Of a stretch of 64,000 bases of DNA, positions 24,283 through 37,541 are shown one piece after another. Both the position numbers and the translations under genes were made by a program. Positions within the stretch are counted from its first letter, which is position 1. Each line of letters begins with the position of its first letter. This DNA is from Microvelia longipes (lineage: Eukaryota; Arthropoda; Insecta; Hemiptera; Veliidae): contig JACMZG010001913.1 of assembly GCA_018340805.1 (NCBI GenBank), positions 25,540,901 to 25,604,900 of the forward strand, read 5' to 3'. The notes beneath the pieces are model-generated. The model was given only the letters and a program-made list of their open reading frames with translations, searched no databases and had not been told where the DNA came from.

Positions 24283-25532
24283 TAGTATGCAACATAGACA
24301 TGACTCGACAAAACTTTTGTGAGACCACAATTATGAGAAGGTGACTTGGTAAAAACCCTTCCTTTACTCTTAAAACTAGCCTTGGCTAAGAATTAAAAGA
24401 ACCACATAATACAAGTACCAGATTAAATGTTACATTTTAACAGAATAATCATAAAACAGTTCTAACCCACCCATATGTGTTGCATAAACACAGGCTCGTA
24501 AGCAATACAGTTAGTGAGTATATTTGAGTATCAAAGTGAGTATATTTGCGAATACTTTATCAACTAGTGCGAGGGCTGTAGTTCTGACAGAAGAGATGAT
24601 ATCTTATTCCCTCTTCTTGGAGGTGTGCATGATCGCGTCCCGGGTCAGTTTTTTCCAATTACCAAATTATAAAATAAGTAGAATTAAAATTGCCTTTATA
24701 GCTATTAACGAAATGCAGGGTAAAAAATGTTTACAACATTTTTGGTGGAAATCCTAAATGGCCTAAATTCCCAAGAACTGAATTTTCTGTACTTATTGTA
24801 TTGCACTCTACTCTAAGCTATGGATTATATTTAGCATCATAGTAAAAAAGGGATTAAAAAATGTTTATGTCCCTTAGCATTATGTTGGTTCCTAAGGCAA
24901 AAGCCGAGGGAACAACAGTGTTTAACTCCCATGCGAAGCCGAGAAATTTATGTATTTAACTCCCCAAGCAAAGCCGAAGTAGTAATGACAATTAACGCCC
25001 GATGTAAAGCCGAGGGAGGTATTTATTGTGTGGAAAAATAGCGTTCTATACTCTTAAGGTCCATACGAGATTTTATCTCCAGACGTCAACATTATTTCAT
25101 TATTGCTACATTCTTATTTTCATAAGTTTTGTGGTATTTTGTTTAATTTTTTTTTATTGGTCGTTACCCAGTTTAAATTTTGGGGAAGCCGTTCCCAAAA
25201 ATTGGAGAAAAACCCCTCTTACAAGATTTAGAGGATCTAACCCAATATTTTTTTTATTTAACTAATAAAAAAAAGTAACTATTTCTCCCTTGGGAGTTAA
25301 AAGGGCTTCTTTATTATCTAAAAACTAATCGTTAAACTTCACATTATATAAATTCTGGAGATGGAGGAATAAATATCTACTTCAAAAATATTAAGTCAAG
25401 CAACAGTCAACCAAAGCAACGTGAAAAACAGCAATCGGAGAAGAGAACTGGCTGAAGACATCTGGGCTCACTTACAATGGGCATATGTGGATTAAAATCC
25501 TTAGTATCGTTTCTAACTGAGTTTTTTGTTAA
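24283..25532. other. Non-coding DNA with short tandem motif
   Basis: Around 24895-25025 a unit containing (A)AAGCCGAG and TTTAACTCCC is repeated imperfectly three or four times (GCAAAAGCCGAGG, GCGAAGCCGAG, GCAAAGCCGAAG, GTAAAGCCGAGG). No gene was recognised elsewhere. Confidence 0.5.
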
Positions 25533-25545
25533 AGATATATATATA

Positions 25546-25598
<53 letters not shown>
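25533..25598. repeat. (AT)n microsatellite
   Basis: Pure AT with one phase slip. The flanking DNA on both sides, 25599-26450, shows no recognised gene. Confidence 0.95.
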
Positions 25599-25600
<2 letters not shown>

Positions 25601-26529
25601 TTCACAAAGTGAAATAATTAAATACCCACAGCCCATGACACAGGACATGGTCATCAAACTACATCATTACATATCATATCAAGAGTTCTGAACCTCTATA
25701 TACCTCTAAAGCTATGAAGAGCACCGCTAATGTCTATAATAAATTTCTTATATATTTGTAGACAGAAGAATATATTTCCCAAATCAATCAGTCAGTGTGT
25801 GTGTGTGCGGAGTATTTTTACTTTAACTACTAAAAAGTTGCTAACGTGTAATGAAAGCAATAGCAGCAACAGCATAGTTACCTTGGTCTTACAGTTACCT
25901 ATTTCAAGAATCTATTCACTAACACTTTGTAAATTTATTAAAACCTGTATAAAAACAATTTTCCAATGAAATATTCTACTGTCCCCGAGGCAACGGGAAA
26001 TAGCTTTTTTTTAAAAAATATATATTTTAGTGAACAAAATAAATGTTTCCACTAGATGGAAAATACATAAAAAGTTTTTTTCTACTGTAAACAGGGAAAT
26101 AAATGTATATTTTATCGTGAAATACGTTGTGGTATCTAATATTTAACCGCGGCAATAATTTGCAATATGAAACAGCAGGAGTATAAATTAGATAAAAAGA
26201 CATTACTGAAAGACACGCAGCCGAAACATGCATAGCATGCATTACGCAACATAACATAACATAGGTTTTATTAAATATACTTGTATGATAGACAATTCAA
26301 AATATATATACTGTTCTGAATAAAATGTCAAAACCAACGATAGCTCTTTGCGTTCATCTAAGTGCTGTAGACTATGACTAGTTTCGTTCTCTTAAAGTAA
26401 TAAATTCTTTATTGGAATTTTAGAAATATATTCATAATCGATAAGTGTGAATGTATGTCATTTGCTGCAAATAGGATGTTCGTATGCAAACCTCTTTGTG
26501 GTAAAAAGCCTTATAATAAAAACAAATCG

Positions 26530-27255
26530 GGCTCGGGGTACTTAGGAACTTTTTCTCGTCACATCGCATTCGCTACGCTCATCCTCCCGCCTTCAGACTC
26601 GCTTCGCTTGTCATCAGATAATAAATGCATCCGTTTCAATCTGACTACGATCATTGCTGATTTACTTTTAAGATATAACAAAAATCACAGATATACTTTT
26701 CGTATTGAAACAAAACTTGATGTTCTCATTTATTATTATATTTATTATGGTATATATTTGTACCAAATTTCAACTCAATTGAATTATTTGCCGATATTTA
26801 ACAATTTTTTTTAACAACAATTACAATTTGAACTAATGCTGATAATGCGATGAAACTTAGCACATCTGATACTCTTGTTCATGACTACATGCGTGCAAAA
26901 TCTCAATCCTATCGCATCTTTTTACCGCGATTTTTATTTTTTAAGTGTTCGTGGTCATTATTGCGGGTTCATATATGAAATAACTATCATGAAAAAAATA
27001 TTTTCCGAATTGACAACTACAGCGGTAGACTGATTTTTCAACATAGTTTCAACTCTCTTGCATAAATATACTAGGAGCTACGATTATAACACACACACAC
27101 ATACAGACAGAAAACTTAGTGAAAACCACTCAGGAGGCCTTAAAACACTTGAAACGGATAATTCCGGTGACATCCAGTTTTCTGATTTTTTTGCCTACAC
27201 TATACTTTTCGTATAGTGAGCATACTACAGGCTAAATGAGGAAAAGTAAGAAGTC
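26530..27255 (+). repeat. Interspersed family B, longest copy
   Basis: In order: CATTCGCTACGCTCATCC, TTTGTACCAAATTTCAACTC, GAACTAATGCTGATAATG, CATGCGTGCAAAATCTCAAT, GTAGACTGATTTTT, AGGAGCTACGATTATAACAC, ACACATACAGACAGA, AAAACCACTCAGGAGG, CGGATAATTCCGG and finally TAAATGAGGAAAAGTAA. A second long copy lies at 30010-30508. No coding capacity, termini of the SINE or MITE kind not defined. Confidence 0.7.
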
Positions 27256-27805
27256 AACAATCAATAACCGCAATCTACAAGTGACTTCTTCTGGGCGGCA
27301 CGAAGCTATCTGTTTAGTAAATAAAGAAATTTTCAGTGATTCTTATTGATTTTTATTTCATAACCCATACCTGGGACTCGTAAATCTGTTTAAAAACCTA
27401 GGACGCAATTTCGATTCAACTCTGGCAGAGCTTTCAACTAGGATACAGTCTATACAGTAAGTATAGACAAACCTTAGCTTTCATCGTCAGGATTAAGTAT
27501 CGATTTAAAAACTAATGTTCAAATTCTTGAAAATAAGGAGAGAATACTTGATCTAAGTGGAGTGTATTAATACCACGTAAAGGCTCTAGATACCTTCTTA
27601 CCGTGATAATATCTCTTTAACTCTTCAATAATATTGCATTAGAACCTTAACTGCTTGAGAAGGCTTATCATGGTTTTAATCGAATTTCCTCCATCAAGTT
27701 TATCTTAATTGAAATTCTTAATAAAAATATAGAGAGAAATAAGAGTTGAAGAGATAAGAGCAAGGAGTATAGTATTATACTTTACTCCTTGGTAGAGTAA
27801 ATAAA
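27256..27805. other. Non-coding DNA
   Basis: No gene was seen. A small inverted repeat, CAAGGAGTATAGTATTATAC and then ACTCCTTGG, lies at about 27762-27792. Confidence 0.5.
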
Positions 27806-28035
<230 letters not shown>

Positions 28036-28319
28036 TAAATTATAATAAAATATTATAAATGTAATATTGTGCAAAATTTAATTATAATAAATAAAGATAT
28101 TGTTATTGTATTATGAATATTATTTAATTATTATGGTTTTACAAAATTTACTAATTAAAACAAAGTTGTTTAAGTTGTGGTTTCCAAGTCCGACCTAAAT
28201 AAGCATTCTTTGTGACTTCTATAAGCGTGACATAATCATATAAATTAGTTTGTTTTTATAGAAGTAATTATCTAATTTACGCACAAGTATCACGAAAATG
28301 AAGACTCGTGCAACACTGA

Positions 28320-28480
28320 AATTAAAATAATTCTAGCGCAGGGGTCCGCTAGCCGGGCGAATTTCCTTGGTAATGCGCGCTTTAAAGTTTTCAAAGGCAA
28401 TGCGCGCATCTAATTTTATCAAAGGCATTCGAGCTTCCAAATTTTTCAAAGGCAATGTGCACATTAGTCCCTTTGGTTAT
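28320..28480. repeat. Short tandem motif TCAAAGGCAATGCGCGCAT
   Basis: The motif or a variant occurs near 28395, 28420 and 28448, after GCCGGGCGAATTTCCTTGG, which matches the edges of the 19.8-20.4 kb foldback (CGAATTTCCTTTGATGCG). Overlapping frames here are probably not genes. Confidence 0.45.
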
Positions 28481-28904
28481 TCAGAGGGACTTATGCGCGC
28501 CTTATTCTTTCAAAATTATTTGCGCACTTACTATAAACAAAGCTTGTTGCGCATTTCCTATAAAAAATCCGGAAAAACTCATTCAAAGAAACTTTGCGGA
28601 CATAATGCCAGATAATAAAGATTTATTTTGCATTTCTAAACTTCTTTCGACTTCAATCCCTGGCTATGAGTACATTGACTCCTCGTATCGATATGCTATA
28701 ATATAATCTCGTATACGATATCAATATGCCTCACATTTGTTGTTTGTTTACCTATACCCTATTTTAGGTTGTCTGGTTATTTACCAACATTTTTTAGACT
28801 TTATGGTTTATTTTAAGACAGATCCGTTTTTATTCGATTAGCGCACCATTTGACAAGAATATACTTTTTCCTAGCGAAAAACTATATACCCTACTTTTAA
28901 CGAT

Positions 28905-29290
<386 letters not shown>

Positions 29291-30005
29291 GAAAATAATG
29301 TATGTTAAATAAAAAATAGTAATATAAAATAGTACGTAACAATGTTTTTAAATAGGTACAATTAGAATCATCTATTTATACTATTCTTGTAGTAAAAGTA
29401 AAATAATAATATAAAACATTTTAACTTAGATTTTAAACGCAATATAATTTTTCCTATAACTGAAATTAGGTCTTCTACATCTTTGTACCTCCTGGTCAGT
29501 CAGTTTCCGAACTCGCTATGTCCTCTATTTAATAACCTAGGCCTAGGCTTCATCTGCATCGGCTCTAATCAAGGTCTTCTGTATTTATCAAATAAATACC
29601 GGATAAACGGAATAAACCTTATCCCGGAGTGTTAACCGAGTAAACCGTAGCGTTAGCAGATGTTTGTCATTAAAATATACTCAAATATGATTGGGTAAAA
29701 CATTACCCGGGATCCCAACATAAGCACACTATTTATTTTATCTATGTAATTCAAATTCACGGAATGAACATCTGCATTGGCTGCTATAAGCCGTGGCCTA
29801 AGAAATCATCAGAGAGCCTAAGAGATCATCATCTCACCGGCACTGATGATGATCGTTATGGACTAAAGCTGGCCATGTATATTATATTATATCGTTCTGG
29901 AAAGACAAATGCTGTTTACTTTTATTAGAATATTCCATATCTCAATAATTTTCGAGAATGAACATTCTTTTACATAATAAGTCAACGGTGCTTAATTTTT
30001 ATTAT
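29291..30005. other. Non-coding DNA
   Basis: No gene or clear repeat was recognised. A near-duplicate CTAAGA(A/G)ATCATCA motif occurs at 29798 and 29818. Confidence 0.45.
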
Positions 30006-30009
30006 CCAA

Positions 30010-30508
30010 CAAAAATCACTTGTACCAAATTTCAACTCAATTGGACCATTTTCCAATTTATCAAAATTAGTAAAAAACGTACTTAAGTCATTCAATAAAA
30101 ATTGAACTAATGATGATAATGATATGAAACTTAGCACAAATATGTTAGTCTTATGCATAGTCACATGCGTGCAAAATCTCAATCCGATCGCATCATTTTT
30201 TCGTTTTTTATGATTTTTTGCAATTTTTGCTGTCATTATTGGGGGGTAAATGACGACATCAAACTTATTTTTCGAGTAGCAGGTAGACTGATTTTTGTAT
30301 GAAGTTTCAACTCTCTAGCATAAATATTAAATATAGTAGGAGCTACGATGATAACAGACACACACATACAGACAGACAATTTTGTGAAAACCACTTAGGT
30401 TGCCTATAAAACACCTGATTCGGATAATTCCGGTTTCACTCCAGTTTCGGATTTATTTGCAAACACAATACTTTTCCTATATACCTACGGTATAAATGAG
30501 AAAAAGTA
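30010..30508 (+). repeat. Interspersed family B, second long copy
   Basis: Same landmarks and order as 26530-27255, starting at TTGTACCAAATTTCAACTCA. It runs through GAACTAATGATGATAATGAT, CATGCGTGCAAAATCTCAAT, GGAGCTACGATGATAACAGA and CGGATAATTCCGGTTTC. It ends TACCTACGGTATAAATGAG. It lacks the CATTCGCTACGCTC part. Confidence 0.7.
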
Positions 30509-31279
30509 ACATGCATAGAACTAGGAAAATAATGAAATAGAATCATTCAAAAACAATGAAAAATAGAAAAATACGAAAAGTAAAAAGCTGATTGCAATTT
30601 TTCAACTTGTTAACAAAACCTAATACTATCAAGATGTAATTTCCCGGACCCCTGAGGAAAACTCTGGTCCAAGAAGGGGTCAGTTATTTTCATTAACCTT
30701 TCTACCAACACAGCTTATATAAAGGTCATATAAATTATATATGAAGCAGTGTAAACACTCTATACAACCCCTTGTGGACAGGACTGAAATTCGTGTCGTA
30801 CATTCTAATCTAATTAAGGTAGAGGCTCCTCCTGAGGGCCACCCATATAATTACGGCTCCGTCCCCTTAAACCAAGGAAATAAATTTCAAGTTTTTCATT
30901 CAGCCCTTTTTACCGAAAATATAAAAGGAAATGCGGAGTAGATCCGTTTCCTACTTTATTAGCTAGGGGTGGCAACGAGGTTGTCCAATTTCGAAATAAA
31001 GGGTTAAATAAGCAAGGGGGAATATAATTTGATCACTCGTTGTCAATTGATTTTTGCGAATTTTTATCAGAAAATTATGATTATGAGGTTGATCGTATGA
31101 CAGAAATGAACGTGGGATCGAAGTTTTAGTTCCCACTATTTTATCTATGATGTGAAGGAAACAACGTAATTGTAAAAAAAGTGCGTTACAGTATTAATAT
31201 TAAATAGTCACTTATGGCAAAGTTCTTTTAGAAATAAATCACTAATAAAATAGGTGGCATGTGGCATAGGAGTTTTAAC

Positions 31280-31286
<7 letters not shown>
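30509..31286. other. Non-coding DNA with one unassigned small ORF
   Basis: A 66-codon plus-strand ATG frame at 30741-30941 starts MKQCKHSIQPLVDRTEIRVV. It has less biased composition than its surroundings, but I recognise no family. No donor or acceptor sites argue for an exon. Confidence 0.35.
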
Positions 31287-31361
<75 letters not shown>

Positions 31362-31561
31362 ACATTAAAAATGATAATAACTTACAGAAGGTGAAAATAT
31401 AGGTCTTATTCGTCGGTCTTGTTAAAAGTAAAGTTTCCAAGGAGTTAGCTCGGAAACTTCCCTTTTAACTAGACCGACGAAGACGAATGTTGAAAATTGT
31501 CTGAACTCCATAACACCTATATTTTCACCCTCTGTAAGTAATTATTATTCTTTTTAATGTT
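31287..31561. mobile_element. Foldback MITE beside (AT)n
   Basis: (AT)n occupies 31287-31360. From 31362, AACATTAAAAATGATAATAA, then CTTACAGAAGGTGAAAATAT and AGGT. The far end (to 31561) returns ACCTATATTTTCACCCTCTG, then TAAGTAATTATTATTC and TTTTTAATGTT. A second inverted pair, GTCGGTCTTGTTAAAAG / CTTTTAACTAGACCGAC, lies inside. Arms are about 45 bp with small indels, and the total is 200 bp. Confidence 0.7.
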
Positions 31562-32775
31562 TTATTAATTACGATTAGTATTTTCTGTTTTCATTAATTT
31601 GTGTGTGTATGCGTATATATATTTACTAACGTTAATAGATATATTATTACAAAAATCTGGTATGTACGAGATTTTTGTTCCTAGACGTTTCTATGGGGCA
31701 CGATAACTTTCGAACGCTTTCTCGGATCGAAATGACACTTAAGTTGATACAAAAATCAACTTTGTTAATGTCCCAAACCCAGCGGGAACCGCTAAGCGGC
31801 CTCCACAGCGCCGATGCCGTGTAGCAGCTAACAGGCCGGTGCCTCTTGATTTTAAATTGTTTATCTTTTATGTTTAAATTATAATTTATAAACGTTTTTA
31901 ATAGACTATTTGCCCCTAGGGGGTCCCTCATTGAGCTGAGTGAAATTCAAGAATCTGCCAATATGCCAACTCCAGTAATAACTCTTTACTCTAAAAGGTT
32001 CTGAGAATCTCCATAGACTCTAGAGGCTACAACTAGTTATGAACTTGGTATTTGTTGCTCTTAAGATGCCATTCCCGGAGGAAATTAATTTACAACTTAT
32101 CTATTTTCCTTTTTAGCTGTAGATCTTAATTGCTTTTCTGGCTTCATTTTAAAGTCAACTGTACTTTTAAAACAAAAATAAAGGGCCTCGGCAACTTAGC
32201 ATCTATGCTCAAGTCGGTCCATTCGTCGGGCCGCTTATATTATAGTTATAGTTTGCATTGTATACATCGATACTGCCGTTGGCCTCGAGCAAAGCTTTTA
32301 GAAAATATATACAATCAAAATTCAAGTTATAAGAAAACAACTGTAATTGAGAAAGTATGATTACAAACAAAGAAATTTGAGAACTCTACTTGCCACCTGC
32401 TCGCTCTCTATTTCTTATTGGCTTATTATAAACCTAAATTGTAAAATAAAATTTATTTATTATGTAAACAAACGACGTTTAGGAGTTACAACCCTTAGCA
32501 ACGGAGCTACCACTGGCTTCGAAGGCAAATGCTGATTATTATATCTAGGGTCGGCGGGTAAAAGCACTTAAATCATTATTGTAATTATTTATTCTTATTT
32601 TATTAAATTGATAAAAATTTGGATTTAGTCATAATGTATTTTTACTCATTTATCTTATTTAACGATAGTTTTGACTTAAGCGGTTTTTGAATTTGGTCAA
32701 GTATAAGATCTGAAAAATACTTTAATCGTATAAAAAAATGACTTTTGTGCTTTTTCTCGCTAAGCCTAGATACAT
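31562..32775. other. Non-coding DNA with GC-richer patch
   Basis: A GC-richer patch at about 31770-31840 (GCGCCGATGCCGTGTAGCAGC) resembles 11832-11862. ORFs here (31647-31931 minus, 32130-32360 and 32347-32535 plus) lack recognisable domains. Confidence 0.4.
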
Positions 32776-32778
32776 TTA

Positions 32779-33005
32779 CTTAGAGATATACTACTAGGAT
32801 AGCATAGTAGTATATCTACCTATCTCAATACATTGAGAAGCTTGAAACGACATTTTGGGGACTCTAAGGCGCTTTGTGTAAACCTTCTTTAAGAGTGAGT
32901 TAAGGTTATTATAAAGTAATTGTCGCCTGCTTTTCGTATATTGTTTGTGTTTGAATCGTTGTATTATATAAGTTACTGCAAGTGTGTTCTTTTTTCTTTA
33001 ATTGT
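32779..33005 (+). mobile_element. hAT-like MITE, truncated copy
   Basis: Begins TTAGAGATATACTACTAGGA, with a local inverted ATAGTAGTATATCT. It continues CAATACATTGAGAAGCTTGA, GAGTTAAGGTTATTATAA and GTTACTGCAAGTGTG, as in 8134-8452. The right terminus is missing. Confidence 0.65.
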
Positions 33006-33789
33006 ATTTTTACTCGAATGTGATTTTTTCGATTTTTCAAAATTCAACTGATGAAAAATATAAATTGAGAATATATAAATAATAATAAATTATGTATTTA
33101 CTAAATATAGAAAGTAAAGAAATATGTTTTTTAAAGTTGTTAACATATTAAGAATATAAAATAATAATTAATAATAATATAATATAAATTAAATCGTTTT
33201 CATTTGGAGTGTTTTATATATCTGTATGCATTTTCAGAATTTAGGCCCTACTTCAATTTGTATAAAAAAATATTTAATTAAAAGGATTTTATTATATGTT
33301 TTAACGTTTTTATCTATGTATTTTTTTAAAAATAATTTGTAATTTTAAAATAATATTTAAAATAATATACGAAATGATCAAATATTATTTTTATTTCTAA
33401 ATGAAATTATTAAATTCCCAACAAATTGGTTTTAATGCGATGTTACCATTTAATTGCTAATACTTCCATTTATTAAACTTCCTAATAAAAGATATGAAAG
33501 TCACTTACTAAATGTTTAATAAAACCTAAAACAAACAAATTTAACACAACCACAACCACTTGATTTTTTTCATAAAAAAGCGTTTTCATTTTATTAAAAA
33601 ATTGAGGTATGCTTAGCCACAATATTTAATTACCCCAACTACGAATTCTGGTTCTAGGAAATCGTAATAACACTAAAAGCTTTTCATTATTTTTTTATAG
33701 TAATTATTCAGATAGGTTTTATAAATTTATTTGACTCAGCACATATTTAAAAGTTTAGATTACCCGAAATTCACCAGACTTGTGGACTA
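33006..33789. other. Very AT-rich DNA, nothing recognised
   Basis: No gene, clear repeat boundary or splice-like exon was seen. Confidence 0.5.
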
Positions 33790-34162
33790 CCGTGCCAGAG
33801 ATTACTGGCCGTATTTTAGGTTTTTTTGGTAATTGATCGCTGTTTTTTTGACATTTTGGTCACTTAGAGTGGTCATGTCGACTTTAGAACGGTTTTATTT
33901 AATTCAGCGCGGTTTCATTTTATTCAATTTTAGATTATTTATTTAAAAACGACTCCCTATTCGAAATTTATTTTTCATCGTTCGCAAGTTTGTTTATCAA
34001 ATTTATAATTTATATAATATATAATATATTTATTATATATTATATAATATATTATAAATTTATAATTTATAACATATATATGTGTGTATGTATATATATG
34101 TATATGTTGTATGTGTGTGTATTATATATGTATGTATTTTTGTATGTATATATATAATATAT

Positions 34163-34197
<35 letters not shown>

Positions 34198-34300
34198 ATG
34201 TATATATGTAATATGTATTATGTGTATGTGTATGTATGTGTATGTGTGTATATATATGTATATATGTGTATATATATATATATATTTTAAATAATAATAT
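33790..34300. repeat. Family A fragment followed by AT/GT microsatellite
   Basis: TTAGAGTGGTCATGTCGACT and CCCTATTCGAAATTTA identify family A to about 33985. From 34010 to 34285 follows mixed (AT)n, (GTAT)n and GT-rich simple sequence. Its ORFs are low-complexity artefacts. Confidence 0.65.
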
Positions 34301-34674
34301 GCATTTTATTTATAATAACAAAGTAAATATAAAATAGATCAATATTACTATAGAATATAAGTGTACATATATATAATTAACGATAGTAAAAATTAAATGA
34401 TATTAATAAAAATAACATTATACCTATACGACTAAAATAATCTAAATTTAGTTCATTATAATTACACAATAAACAACAATAATATTGATAGTTAATATTT
34501 CCTTTATCAAGCTTAATCAGTCATTCAAACATCAACACATATATACAAACATAACACCAAGCGTGTTCACTGCACATAATAGCACAAAAATATTAGCATT
34601 TTTAAAAATATAAGTATTTATTTTTAATACTCTCTATCTGTTCCCCACCAACTATTTCTCTATCTCTTTATTTC

Positions 34675-34725
34675 TTCCTCTCTCTCTCTCTCTATCTCTC
34701 TCTCTTTCTCTCTCTCTCTTACTAT
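34675..34725. repeat. (CT)n simple repeat
   Basis: CTCTCTCTCT runs with occasional A interruptions. The interval 34301-34674 is AT-rich and shows no gene. Confidence 0.9.
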
Positions 34726-34954
34726 CCCTTACTCTAAATTAATAATAATTAGATTGTAACAATTCATTAGATTCACTCTTTTTAATAAGAAAAAAAAATC
34801 GAAAAAAAAATCTGTACGGGTTTTAGAAGCGGAGTCCTCGCTCAGAACTCTTTTCTTGAGGACTCCTACATTAAATATGTTTTTATATAAAAATTTTTTA
34901 ATTGTGTGAAATTAATGTATAAATAAATTATTTATTATTATTATTATTATTATT

Positions 34955-35413
34955 CCTAACTATTATAACCCCACACACAAGCATTGCCTTGTGGGTTGCC
35001 ATAATTATAAAATAATTCTATATTTTAATTAATAAATATATATTTTTTGTCATAACAGAGAACCTATAATTTTGTATAATATCTTATTTCCTTGTCATAA
35101 AGTTGTTACATATATTTAATTTCACACATATATTTAATTTTCACAAATAATTTATTTGTTCCTTGTCACATATATTTAACATGTCTTAATTTTCAAATTG
35201 CAATCAAAAATAATAATAACCATACTTGTAGCTATTCTATAAATATTTTTATATTTTTAATATTTTTATATTTGTAACTATTGTACATATTGTTTATTTT
35301 TTTTATATTCTGTACATTGAAAATTTTTTATATTTGTTTGTTTTAAGATTTGTATATATTTGTAATCTTTTACTTTTGGTAAATAAAGGTTGTTTTGTAT
35401 TGTATTGTATTGA
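34955..35413 (+). mobile_element. Probable non-LTR retrotransposon 3' end
   Basis: AT-rich non-coding sequence containing AAGCATTGCCTTGTGGGTTG ends in GGTAAATAAAGGTTG. It is followed by a short TTGTA(TTGTA)n array at 35391-35413. Termination in a short microsatellite instead of poly(A) is typical of several LINE clades. A (TTA)n tract at 34931-34953 precedes it. No ORF remains. Confidence 0.45.
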
Positions 35414-35690
35414 ATTTTGGTGTCCGGTGATTCATTATGGTTTTCTCGACTTTTTGGTCGCTTAGAGTGATCTTATCAACTTCGGATCGGTTTTTTCAGA
35501 CTCGGCGCCTCAAAAAATACAAATAAAAACTTTTTTTCGCGGCGAAAAATAATAACTTTCAATTTTAGCGTTTTTGTGTAGTTTTTGCTGACTCAGCAAA
35601 CCGAGTAAATGACGTCACAAGAATCTGGTTTTCTATAAGGTTGTAGTACTCCCCAAGGTTGAATTTTGTCAGGGCACGGAACAAACAACA
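35414..35690 (+). repeat. Family A plus microsatellite-linked left flank
   Basis: TTAGAGTGATCTTATCAACT, CTCGGCGCCTCAAAAAATAC, then GCTGACTCAGCAAACCGAG and ATGACGTCAC ... CCCAAGGTTGAATTTTGT. This shows that family A and the flank described at 20861 are parts of one longer repeat. Confidence 0.6.
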
Positions 35691-35694
35691 ATGA

Positions 35695-35810
35695 ATTGTA
35701 ACCTTAACATACACTGTAAAAGCCCTCAAATGTTGTTTCAAGCCTCTCTATGTATTAAGATAGGGTATGACCTCCCTAGTAATATATTTCTATGCAGCAT
35801 ATAATATATA
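35695..35810 (-). mobile_element. hAT-like MITE fragment, inverted
   Basis: On the minus strand it reads, in order, a CTATCTTAATACATAGAGAG segment, CTTGAAACAAC and a GTTAAGGTTACAATTC segment, as in the MITE at 8134-8452. Both termini are damaged. Confidence 0.55.
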
Positions 35811-36524
35811 TGCTTCTTGGTAGTTTATAAACTGCTCACTCCAGCTAACCTCATAATTTCTTTAAAAAAAGAATCAATTCTCCCGAAAACTTTTTGACTT
35901 TAAGCCTGTTTAGAAAACCTGCTTATAAGTCATCTAGAAGAAAGTTAGCTCTACTCAACATGATTTATTCCCGGAATAAAGAGCCAAAGTTTTCATCGTT
36001 TCCACCCCTCCCCCATCCCTCCACAGTCAAAGGCCATATTGTGTAAAATATGTTAAATCCTTTTCCTTATAATTCACCAAATTCTACGTTGGTGCAAAGA
36101 ATCGGGTTCTGGGTACCTCGGATCTATTCTTGTCTTATCGGATTCGCTACGCTCACTACTATGAAATTCACTAAACTTATATTGCGATACGTCGTAGGAC
36201 TCACTTCACTCAGCAGTATTGCTGCAGTAAAAACATTTGTTTTTTTTCCAATCACCCTCTCAGGCACTGACCTGGTTGATGCTATTCTAAGATATAATAG
36301 CTCTGTAGAAATGAAATATAGTCAAAGTTTCATTTCCACCCCTATTTATTGCACAATTTAGGTGTTTTTTACGGCCTTCTGAATTATTTTTGCAAAGTTG
36401 TCTGTCTGTATTTATTGCATAAATGCAGTCATTCTAAATTTCTAATTTTATACTATTGTGGTCGACAATATATTAATTGTTTTTAATCCTAGTTTTTTTT
36501 ATTAAACATCATGGTGAGTCTATA
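35811..36524. other. Non-coding DNA with family B piece
   Basis: GGATTCGCTACGCTCACTAC at about 36139 relates to CATTCGCTACGCTCATCC of family B at 26568. The 103-codon frame at 36050-36361 overlaps this repeat and is not treated as a gene. Confidence 0.45.
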
Positions 36525-37324
36525 CCAGAGACTATAGATACTTAAACAGTCTATACCAGGGGGGGTTAACTTAAATGAGGAAAAGTTTGGATTCGATTAT
36601 CGCAAGCTACTAAAAATAGCGCTGCGGCGGACCGGTGCGGACAACTCATGAACTAACCCTATTCCAAAAATGACTGATTATATTTTTATATTAAAATTTA
36701 TAAATACCATGGCAATTCTTGGTTATGACAGCTACATTTATTATTATTATAAAATTATTGTTTTCTGTATGTATTTTTCACAAAAACGGTTCGCCGTTGC
36801 ATGTTCTGTATTTTAAAAATTCAGAAACTAAAAGTAAATAGAAACCTTTTTTAAACTTCCAGAGAACCTTACTGATGGCAGATAAGTAAATTTCATTTAA
36901 TTAATTCATTAATTTAGTCGATTTTATCAGGTAATTACATTAAATTACATGTTCGCATCTTGCCGATGTAATTAAAATACAGGCTGCATTAAATGCCAAA
37001 ATTTATCTTTTACCACGTGTAAACTTTAACGTGTAAACTATTTCATTATTACCTGATTGAATCAATTAAAATAATAAATTACTTGAATGAAAAACTTAAA
37101 AATAATCAGAAGCGTTCTGTGTAAGATTAAAGTGGTAGGGTTAGTGAGAAGTAGAACTATACAAAGTATAAAAATTTCAAACTGATTGTGGGCAAAAAGC
37201 GGGAAATCAAGACACGCCCACTCAATTGAAAGGTAGGTCCCTCGCCGCGCTAGTGTCGACCGGAATCCAAATTTTTCCACCATTGAGTCGACAGTCTTAC
37301 TGTTTAAGTATCTATAGTCTCTGG
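36525..37324. mobile_element. 800-bp non-autonomous DNA transposon
   Basis: Perfect 26-bp terminal inverted repeats: left 36525-36550 begins CCAGAGACTATAGATACTTA, and right 37299-37324 is its exact complement. The flanking direct repeat is TCTATA on both sides (36519-36524 and 37325-37330), which could also be read as a TA duplication. The interior has no intact transposase. The superfamily is undetermined. Confidence 0.85.
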
Positions 37325-37404
37325 TCTATACCACTAAATCTCCGTCAAAACAACTAATGATCTAAATTTTAACTTAATTAAAATTAAGTTAAAATGATTA
37401 TTGT

Positions 37405-37541
37405 TCGCTGCGGTGATAACAGACACACATACAGACAGACAACTTTGTGAAAACCACTTGAAGGTCTAAAAACACCTGAAACTGATAATTCCGGGGACAT
37501 CCCGGTTTTGGATTTTGTACGAACACAATACTTTTCCTATA
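37405..37541 (+). repeat. Family B copy, left part, interrupted by transposon
   Basis: GGTGATAACAGACACACATA ... GTGAAAACCACTTGAAGG ... AACACAATACTTTTCCTATA. The family text resumes at 38365 with TACCTAAGGTATAAATAAGG, so the element 37542-38364 split this copy. Confidence 0.8.

Noticed and set aside
29982..30236. 84-codon minus-strand ORF
   Set aside because: It lies wholly inside an interspersed family B copy and is not conserved as a frame in the other copy at 26.8 kb.
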